Positions 24,301 to 25,288 of a stretch of 25,288 nucleotides of DNA are shown piece after piece. Positions within the stretch are counted from its first letter, which is position 1, and the number at the start of each line of letters is the position of its first letter. The DNA lies in assembly GCA_000444245.1 (NCBI GenBank), contig ATSW01014103.1:1-25288 (forward strand), read 5' to 3'. Position numbers and translations under genes: made by a program. Origin of the DNA: Botryllus schlosseri (Eukaryota > Chordata > Ascidiacea > Stolidobranchia > Styelidae). The notes under the pieces were generated by a model. It ran no database searches. It saw nothing but the letters and a program-made list of their open reading frames with translations, and was not told where the DNA came from.

Positions 24301-24392
24301 GTAATAATGACAGCATGTCCTCACCTNACCCCAACTTGAGAAGCAACATCGGTCTTTGCCTCCGGAGTAGCTTTATCTTCGTGAGATTGCAT
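180..24392 (-). CDS. EDRF1: EDRF1 orthologue, 16 coding exons, C-terminus beyond the window
   Basis: This split gene encodes the orthologue of erythroid differentiation-related factor 1, a large conserved animal protein with TPR-like helices in its C-terminal half; the human protein was named for its effect on globin expression, but its broad distribution implies a more general role not fixed by sequence. Coding exons, in order of transcription, are 24392-24325, 23064-22821, 21431-21314, 20435-20303, 16956-16848, 16575-16445, 14717-14556, 14125-14029, 11914-11768, 11376-11193, 8995-8886, 4474-4339, 3817-3673, 2110-2010, 1932-1789 and 350-180. All introns are GT-AG and the phases agree at every junction (2,200 coding bases). 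Blocks matching the human protein as I recall it include KKLLKIPYS, MPIFGGGKYPAVSLRLR, ILTGIDYWLDNLICNVPEL and NILSFLKSNCTKEGHTYW. The last exon ends in phase 1, so at least one more exon lies to the left. Parts of the human protein that are acidic, Ser-rich or centred on its PIPLKYEDE segment were not found and may be short or absent here. Confidence 0.93.
450..562 (+). repeat. Inverted repeat, partner of 2694-2803
   Basis: It includes TGTGTGATATTCTTGCA and TTGCTAGCTCA, repeated in inverse orientation at 2694-2803. Gaps and mismatches show it is an old dispersed repeat. It lies in intron 15. Confidence 0.75.
740..805. repeat. Exact tandem duplication, 33 bp twice
   Basis: The 33-base unit starting CAGTTCATCCGAGATGG is present twice without a mismatch, indicating a recent local duplication in intron 15. 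Confidence 0.95.
1108..1741. mobile_element. hAT-like MITE with GACTCAAGTC words
   Basis: The left end TAGTGTTGGG and the inverted right end CAGTGTCATG bound 634 bases. Flanks CTAAGAAG (1100-1107) and CTAAAAAG (1742-1749) match at seven of eight. Many GACTCAAGTC-type words lie near both ends (GAGTCAAGTCAAGTC at about 1160, ACTGAGTCAAGTCATG at about 1720). The central part has no coding capacity. It ends 48 bases from exon 15. Confidence 0.8.
1789..1932 (-). CDS. EDRF1: EDRF1 coding exon 15
   Basis: The frame reads YDRMTEIHRDMLCALSV and CAECYETALEL, which matches human DLESQLSVSCKCYEAANEIL. Two acceptor AGs three bases apart (AATAG|GAG|GT) are both compatible with phase 1; the upstream one gives an extra Gly and I chose it arbitrarily, so the start could be 1929. 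The donor is ATGG|GTGAGC. Confidence 0.9.
2010..2110 (-). CDS. EDRF1: EDRF1 coding exon 14
   Basis: A short exon after a TACTTTCAG acceptor reads FEELDSAVEYEAAILKSLE, comparable in position with human EEFHYQTKEDQEILHSLH. The donor is TCGG|GTGAGT, exit phase 1. It is separated from exon 15 by an intron of only about 77 bases, the shortest here. Confidence 0.87.
2170..2671. mobile_element. hAT-like element with a transposase remnant
   Basis: The ends CAGTGATTCTCAAACC and, inverted, CAGTGACTCAC are flanked by a perfect 8-bp duplication CTCTAGCT (2162-2169 and 2672-2679). On the plus strand 2475-2584 reads CEYSFFVLTKF, one stop codon, then MRLSEIQDGLRITTL. This resembles the C-terminal dimerisation region of ZBED-type hAT transposases (C-E-x-S-F-S-x-L and a downstream RL block). 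At 502 bases it is an internally deleted derivative. It lies 60 bases upstream of the acceptor of exon 14. Confidence 0.88.
2694..2803 (-). repeat. Inverted repeat, partner of 450-562
   Basis: Read on the minus strand it contains TTGTGTGATATTCTTGCA and TTGCTAGCTCA and aligns over about 110 bases with 450-562 on the plus strand. The two copies enclose exons 14 and 15. Confidence 0.75.
2884..3608. mobile_element. Diverged AGAGGTGGTC-ended element
   Basis: TAGAGGTGATCAGCAAAG on the left and TTGACCACCTCTG on the right are inverted ends about 725 bases apart. The flanks do not match, so the target duplication is lost or one end belongs to another copy. Related copies are at 5540-5830 and 10735-11098. 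It lies in intron 13, 65 bases from the donor of exon 13. Confidence 0.5.
3673..3817 (-). CDS. EDRF1: EDRF1 coding exon 13
   Basis: It reads ETLDFLKSQSQIHD, then ALELDLLMPNLLSLCGEVQL, which corresponds to human LFLSQYLTLCGDIQL. The acceptor is GATTTCAG and the donor ATGAG|GTAGGA, with exit phase 2. Confidence 0.93.
3818..4338. other. Intron 12, no recognised features
   Basis: AT-rich intron between exons 12 and 13 with normal splice sites. Nothing further seen. Confidence 0.6.
4339..4474 (-). CDS. EDRF1: EDRF1 coding exon 12
   Basis: It encodes a helical pair, KNASIAYFKLAEKA and GSALKRSRLALRCC, matching the human TPR-like segment that contains AYYVLSDAAMSLQKYGRAL. Acceptor CAAATCAG and donor TGCG|GTAAAG; phases 0 in, 1 out. 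It follows a 4.4-kb intron filled with mobile elements. Confidence 0.88.
4655..4824. repeat. Small AAGAGGTGGTC-ended repeat
   Basis: TAAGAGGTGGTCAC on the left and GATCACTCTTA on the right are roughly inverted, about 170 bases apart. The inside carries the CAAGTAG and TACTTC words of the 2884-3608 family. No target duplication is seen, so boundaries are uncertain. Confidence 0.4.
4829..4990. mobile_element. End fragment of the CAGGGGCGGCCAAC family
   Basis: It starts GAGCGGGCAACCCGTGG and includes, in inverse order, the CCAATGCGTCGGA and GGTTGGCCTTGC-type words of the right half of 7297-7990. The other end is missing. Confidence 0.7.
5540..5830. repeat. AGAGGTGGTC-family repeat, partial copy
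   Basis: CAACCTCTGATTAGTTG and the CGTCGACCAAATCTAC region parallel CCACCTCTGATTAGCTG and its neighbour in 2884-3608. It abuts the target site of the 5888-8144 element. Confidence 0.5.
5888..8144. mobile_element. hAT-like element with GGAGCC-rich ends, host of a nested insertion
   Basis: A perfect 14-base terminal inverted repeat, CAGGGCTTTGGAGC, bounds 2,257 bases. Flanks ATTGCTTC (5880-5887) and ATCGCTTC (8145-8152) match at seven of eight. Just inside both ends are short CCGGAGCCGGAGCTGGAGC arrays. Without the nested element at 7297-7990 the host is about 1.56 kb. No convincing transposase frame is seen, so it is either non-autonomous or too decayed. It makes up half of intron 11. Confidence 0.88.
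7297..7990. mobile_element. hAT-like element, CAGGGGCGGCCAAC family, nested
   Basis: The left end CAGGGGCGGCCAACC and the inverted right end TAGGGGCGGGCAACC bound 694 bases. Flanks ATATATAC (7289-7296) and ATATAGAC (7991-7998) match at seven of eight. It lies wholly inside the 5888-8144 element and so is younger. Fragments of the same family are at 4829-4990 (inverted) and 13441-13500. Confidence 0.88.
8226..8540. mobile_element. Short hAT-like element, CAGTGGTTCTCA family
   Basis: The left end CAGTGATGCTCT and the inverted right end CAGTGGTTCTCACCC bound 315 bases that carry GGGGTCCGCG on the left and GGGGTCCAC on the right. Flanks CCTTATGC (8218-8225) and CCTTGTGG (8541-8548) match at six of eight positions, a decayed target duplication. 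It has no coding capacity. Confidence 0.7.
8886..8995 (-). CDS. EDRF1: EDRF1 coding exon 11
   Basis: The frame reads HHSQDTRGVPAEVEK and DCLESLRHIVMGFDIL, ending GDPQ at CAG|GTGAAT in phase 0. It resembles the human CHDTEERC segment and the helix following it. Joining exon 10 restores a Cys (T|GT) at the expected place. Weaker similarity than the flanking exons, but splice sites and both phases agree. Confidence 0.82.
9030..9120 (+). repeat. Dispersed repeat shared with 20700-20840
   Basis: CGATTGTTGATAT, a CTCTACTAGTTGCTG word and TTCATTTCAATAT are aligned with the copy at 20700-20840; this copy lacks the segment with the hammerhead-like motif. Confidence 0.5.
9776..9845. repeat. Partial copy of the 18646-18856 MITE
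   Basis: ACTCAAATCATTAGA, ACTCAATTCAGAT and the adjoining bases match the right half of the element at 18646-18856. Termini are missing. Confidence 0.6.
9980..10060. mobile_element. Left-end fragment of a hAT-like element
   Basis: CAGAAGTTCTTAACCAGGG is of the hAT terminal type and is followed by a GC-rich stretch. No right end or duplication was found. Confidence 0.35.
10655..10676. repeat. CATGT microsatellite
   Basis: Four tandem CATGT units in intron 10. Short and probably neutral. Confidence 0.8.
10735..11098. repeat. AGAGGTGGTC-family repeat, inverted copy
   Basis: Read on the minus strand it starts ACAGGTGGTCGGTAAC and ends near GTGACCCATCGACCAATTCT. Those words recur at 2884-3260 (GACCCATCGAGAAAATCT) and 5745-5775 (CGTCGACCAAATCTAC). 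TACTTG/CAAGTA words are frequent inside. The copies are old and no target duplication was found. Confidence 0.5.
11193..11376 (-). CDS. EDRF1: EDRF1 coding exon 10
   Basis: The core VRKLLLHCVQLLDQTKH aligns with human IRTLLLNCLKLLDKSRH and is followed by a helix ending LFLPQLK. After that comes a short polar tail (SQSESKQD) where vertebrates carry a long acidic Glu/Ser stretch. The donor is ATT|GTAAGT, with exit phase 1. Confidence 0.93.
11768..11914 (-). CDS. EDRF1: EDRF1 coding exon 9
   Basis: The exon reads GSGDDVIKLYDLSTLC, then a Gly/Gln-rich insert, then QNPYVISVAMLLYKTA, against human GSDIVKLYDLTTLC and QNPFTMPVAILLYKVA. The acceptor is TATTGCAG and the donor ATGCAG|GTAATG; both ends are in phase 0 (49 codons). 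Confidence 0.96.
12179..13073. mobile_element. Large fold-back hAT-like element with AGCTAATGA tandem arms
   Basis: Termini CAATGTTCCCTCTAA and its inverse at the right end are flanked by CATACCAC (12171-12178) and CATAAGAC (13074-13081), six of eight matching. Inside, 12216-12453 and 12632-12919 are inverted copies. Each arm is built from tandem AGCTAATGAAA and AGCTAATTA words and a GC-rich inner block (GCACGGGGGCCTTTCGACC). The central loop is about 180 bases. The left outer arm lacks about 100 bases present at the right. No transposase is present. It lies in intron 8. Confidence 0.9.
13510..13955. mobile_element. hAT-like MITE, CAGGGTTGTAA family, copy 1
   Basis: The ends CAGGGTTGTAATGACTCG and, inverted, GGTTACAACCCTG (right) bound 446 bases with a perfect 8-bp duplication ATTTATAT (13502-13509 and 13956-13963). 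ACTCGAGTC lies at 13528-13536 and related words recur along the element. It appears to have inserted into an older fragment: 13441-13500 has GGCGGGCCACAGGTTTT and CAAAATTAGTTAT, also found in the family at 4829-4990. Confidence 0.93.
14029..14125 (-). CDS. EDRF1: EDRF1 coding exon 8
   Basis: It reads FSPQVIKDIAQ and NILSFLKSNCTKEGHTYW, ending WLFK before AAG|GTAAGG in phase 0. Human EDRF1 has FSTKVIKDIAQ followed by the same NILSFLKSNCTKEGHTYWLFK block. A hAT-like element (13510-13955) ends 73 bases downstream of the donor. Confidence 0.98.
14556..14717 (-). CDS. EDRF1: EDRF1 coding exon 7
   Basis: The exon carries the most diagnostic block of the gene: KPINILTGIDYWLD, then NLICNVPELVMCFHVEGIV, then YEFIKTEDIPKL. 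These match human EDRF1 almost residue for residue. The acceptor is TTTTTCAG, the donor is AAG|GTAATG, and exit is in phase 2. Confidence 0.98.
14718..15889. other. Part of intron 6 without recognised features
   Basis: Intronic DNA of mixed composition between exon 7 and the minisatellite. I see no paired ends or coding signal. Confidence 0.45.
15890..16100. repeat. Minisatellite, about 47-bp unit, four to five copies
   Basis: Diverged units recur near 15892, 15937, 15986, 16027 and partly 16075. Each carries a GC-rich start of the type CCGGGCCTACTGCAGACG followed by a T/A-rich half. The repeat is GC-richer than the surrounding intron 6. Because one frame stays open through it on the minus strand, a repetitive peptide appears (RPGAHYTIVG, RPGAKDIIAG), which is a by-product of the tandem structure. 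Confidence 0.75.
16314..16334. repeat. Short perfect hairpin
   Basis: CTAGGTATG and CATACCTAG flank a three-base loop in intron 6. A looser copy of the same words follows at 16340-16366. No function is evident. Confidence 0.6.
16445..16575 (-). CDS. EDRF1: EDRF1 coding exon 6
   Basis: It reads RNILWTFEDLKM and then MPIFGGGKYPAVSLRLR, nearly identical to human RNILWTFEDIHM and MPIFGGGRYPAVSLRLR. The donor is GCG|GTAAGT, with exit phase 2; the next exon gives the base that completes the last Arg codon. Confidence 0.97.
16848..16956 (-). CDS. EDRF1: EDRF1 coding exon 5
   Basis: A strong acceptor (eight T, then CACAG) and a CAG|GTATGC donor bound one open frame, IPRLPNILKPDHF to HENLPQGSQ; the other two frames are stopped. 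The sequence is only loosely like the human segment ahead of RNILWTFED, which is Ser/Glu-rich and variable. Identification rests mainly on splice sites, strand, position and compatibility of both phases (2 in, 0 out). Confidence 0.8.
16957..18637. other. Part of intron 4 without recognised features
   Basis: AT-rich intron. Ns at 17365-17366 and 17369 break one region. The open frame on the plus strand at 18334-18687 has no coding signature and runs into the MITE at 18646. Nothing else is supported here. Confidence 0.5.
18646..18856. mobile_element. Short hAT-like MITE, TAGGGCTGG family
   Basis: The ends TTGGGCTGG and, inverted, TAGGGCTGG bound 211 bases, flanked by GTGATGAG (18638-18645) and GTTATGAG (18857-18864), seven of eight matching. 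The inside is rich in CGAGTC and CGAGTA motifs. A partial relative lies at 9776-9845 (shared ACTCAAATCATTAGA and CTCAATTCAGAT). Confidence 0.8.
18974..19060. mobile_element. Left-end fragment of a hAT-like element
   Basis: CAGTGGCTCTTAACC followed by TCTCGCGGACCAGT resembles the terminus of the 19525-20150 and 8226-8540 elements. I found no matching right end or duplication, so it is taken as a truncated copy; its inner limit is not defined. Confidence 0.45.
19525..20150. mobile_element. hAT-like element, CAGNGGTTCTCAA family
   Basis: The left end CAGCGGTTCTCAAACGCC and the inverted right end CAGTAGTTCTCAACC face each other, with a perfect 8-bp duplication CTTTAGAC on both sides (19517-19524 and 20151-20158). 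The element is 626 bases with no transposase frame. Both ends carry a GGTCCGCG or GGTCCGTGG block inside the terminus, shared with the fragments at 18974 and 8226-8540. It sits in intron 4, about 150 bases from exon 4. Confidence 0.9.
20303..20435 (-). CDS. EDRF1: EDRF1 coding exon 4
   Basis: The exon reads SRWTWFRDFYREL, then a basic KKKS stretch and MMLSKFLYY, matching the human order DWTWLKEFYQRL, KKKSKEHW and ILSKFLYY. The acceptor follows a T-rich tract (TTTTTTCAG), the donor is ACAG|GTGCAT, and the exit phase is 2. It is too short and too split to appear as a long open frame, so its support is the conserved motif plus the two matching phases. Confidence 0.93.
20700..20840 (+). repeat. 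Dispersed repeat shared with 9030-9120
   Basis: The stretch starting CGATTGTTGATAT and passing through CTCTCTAACAGTTGCTG, TTATTTCAATAT and TTCAATTGT has a diverged counterpart at 9030-9120 in the same orientation. The copy here has about 45 extra bases, which contain the hammerhead-like motif. The family could be the 3' tail of a retroposon; it cannot be classified from two fragments. Confidence 0.5.
20751..20790 (+). other. Degenerate hammerhead-like motif in a dispersed repeat
   Basis: CTGATGA (20758-20764) is followed after nine bases by GAAA (20774-20777) and then TTTGGG, with AACC before the core able to pair partly with GGGTT after it. This spacing is that of the minimal hammerhead motifs described in Penelope-like retroelements and is common in repeat tails of marine animals. 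Stem II is poor here, so it is likely a relic and not an active ribozyme. Confidence 0.35.
21314..21431 (-). CDS. EDRF1: EDRF1 coding exon 3
   Basis: This exon begins immediately after a TTGCAG acceptor with NIKKLLKIPYS and continues SMAIHRVGRTLLLENFD, one of the best conserved blocks of the family. It ends in phase 1 at CAAG|GTAATA. A hAT-like insertion (21540-21999) sits about 110 bases upstream of the acceptor. Confidence 0.96.
21540..21999. mobile_element. hAT-like MITE, CAGGGTTGTAA family, copy 2
   Basis: The element has ends CAGGGTTGTAATGACTCG and, inverted, ATTACAACCCTG. It is flanked by a perfect 8-bp duplication, GTTATTAC (21532-21539 and 22000-22007), the size typical of hAT elements. 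At 460 bases it has no coding capacity. Its subterminal parts are crowded with variants of ACTCGAGTC. It shares most of its length, in the same orientation, with the copy at 13510-13955. It lies in intron 2 close to the acceptor of exon 3. Confidence 0.92.
22008..22820. other. Part of intron 2 without recognised features
   Basis: This is AT-rich intron between the hAT-like copy ending at 21999 and exon 2. No open frame, paired repeats or simple sequence stood out. Confidence 0.5.
22821..23064 (-). CDS. EDRF1: EDRF1 coding exon 2
   Basis: The exon opens after a TTTTAG acceptor and reads KAVITYS, then TDLNNAPSNWLRKT, a variable middle, and VDVVSDAE at the donor AG|GTATGA. Human EDRF1 has the same order: KAVVKYS, TDLKLPPANWLRES and VDVVSDSE. 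It is the longest exon of the gene in this window (244 bases) and ends in phase 0. Confidence 0.93.
23065..24324. other. Intron 1 with an unexplained hydrophobic open frame
   Basis: No repeat with clear ends is seen. On the minus strand a frame open from 23929 to 23666 encodes a hydrophobic stretch (for example YALRTALAVFCAITVF), has a richer base mix than the surroundings, and ends beside a donor-like TCC|GTAAGA. A second minus-strand island at 23411-23494 follows a TTTCTCAG acceptor-like site and reads GENFFDYSWHTIDDDAF. Neither belongs to EDRF1 and the simplest joining of the two is out of frame, so I do not call a gene. Confidence 0.3.
24325..24392 (-). CDS. EDRF1: EDRF1 coding exon 1 (start codon)
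   Basis: The short N-terminal exon reads MQSHEDKATPEAKTDV and onward, a hydrophilic stretch like the low-complexity start of vertebrate EDRF1. An in-frame TAG lies three codons upstream of the ATG, which supports this start. The exon ends in phase 2 at AG|GTGAGG, and the next exon supplies the single base that completes an Arg codon just before SKAVITYS, where human has a similar SRAVV. An N at 24327 falls on the third base of a valine codon two bases from the donor and does not change the residue. The 5' untranslated end is not defined. Confidence 0.75.
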
Positions 24393-25288
24393 TCGGAACT
24401 ATGTGTCAAATCGTTCCAGCTACCACTCCTACCAATGACGGAGATCAACATTAACAACGCATCACAACAGATTAGCGTGCGAACAATCGATTGAAACTGT
24501 GAGACTGAGACCAAGGAAATCTATGGAGCCTGTCTGAGAATTCCTAATCAGTAATCACTGTACCGCTATCAGCACCACATACGAACAAAAAGTGAATAAT
24601 TGTTGATGTGCATTGAAATCTCCGTGGTATGGTAGTCATGCCTCATTGGCTTCTTCACACTTTTCGGAACATTTGGTGCACGAATATTATATAGTTGTCA
24701 TGTCAGTCAATTTTTTGTTATTGAACTGTGTATTACAAATACGGAACGCGTCATTGTATTAACTGTAACCACTCGTACGGTACAAAAAGCGTTAAGACGC
24801 GATGAAGTGGTTTATGAATTCCACGATAGCATTAGGGAGTGCTCGCTCAGAACCACAAGGGAGAAAGAGAGAGAGGGATAGAGTATTTATTCGGCTCCAC
24901 CAATATATATAAATACAGAACGAAATATAAAACAATGTAGACCAGTCTGAAGCGAAGGGATCCGGAGACTATCAAGCCAGCTACAGCTTGAATGGAGATT
25001 GGTTGCATCATGGAAACTCAGACCAAAATAAATAAGCAAACTCGCACTATAGCAATTTACAACATAGCAACGTAGTAAATTGCTATGCTCGCACTGTCGA
25101 ATGTAACCATTGAATGGTAACGACCGATTTTGCATCTTCGTTCCGCTTCGCTGAAGTTGGATTCAGAATTGTTTTCCGTAAGCGACTGTAGGATTTCTGG
25201 CAATGCAAAAGTTATCCTCCAGAGCGCAGAATTTACTGAATCTGGTCTTGATCGAAAGCTACTGTCACACCGATTCCGAAAATATAAG
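24393..25288. other. Upstream flank of EDRF1, promoter side
   Basis: This stretch must hold the 5' untranslated exon and promoter of EDRF1. I see AT-rich DNA with a purine run near 24858-24880 (GAGAAAGAGAGAGAGGG) and a TATATATAA near 24902, but nothing that fixes a transcription start. Open frames here lack recognisable content. No other gene is supported. Confidence 0.4.

Noticed and set aside
24887-25135. Minus-strand open frame of 82 codons upstream of EDRF1
   Set aside because: No motif, splice-site support or conservation that I can recognise; likely chance.

Overview
The window is animal nuclear DNA: AT-rich, with no prokaryote-style gene packing, short coding islands bounded by GT-AG splice sites, and introns packed with small inverted-repeat DNA transposons. 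The only gene I can support is one long split gene on the minus strand. It is the orthologue of vertebrate EDRF1 (erythroid differentiation-related factor 1). Conservation to the human protein, judged from memory, is moderate. That fits an invertebrate animal, perhaps an invertebrate deuterostome such as a tunicate, but the species cannot be fixed from this sequence. A few N bases mark a draft assembly.

Sixteen coding exons run from the start codon at 24392 down to 180, and the gene then leaves the left edge. They hold 2,200 coding bases (733 codons plus one base). All fifteen junctions are GT-AG and every intron phase matches between neighbouring exons. The start is in exon 1 (24325-24392). 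Exons 2-11 (23064 down to 8886) carry the conserved N-terminal and central EDRF1 region. Exons 12-16 (4474 down to 180) carry the beginning of the helical, TPR-like C-terminal half. The remaining C-terminus and the polyadenylation site lie outside the window.

The introns hold at least ten copies or fragments of hAT-like elements. Nine have recognisable ends and flanking 8-bp target duplications: 1108-1741, 2170-2671, 5888-8144 (with 7297-7990 nested in it), 8226-8540, 12179-13073 (a large fold-back element), 13510-13955, 18646-18856, 19525-20150 and 21540-21999; of these nine intervals 5888-8144 and 7297-7990 are host and guest, making ten elements. One carries a decayed scrap of hAT transposase; the rest look non-autonomous. 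There are also a diverged AGAGGTGGTC-ended repeat family, a four- to five-unit minisatellite (15890-16100), a pair of inverted repeats enclosing exons 14-15, and a degenerate hammerhead-like motif (20751-20790).

I found no CRISPR array, tRNA, rRNA, viral fossil or new multi-gene system. The noteworthy content is the intron architecture of EDRF1 and how closely mobile elements crowd its exons.
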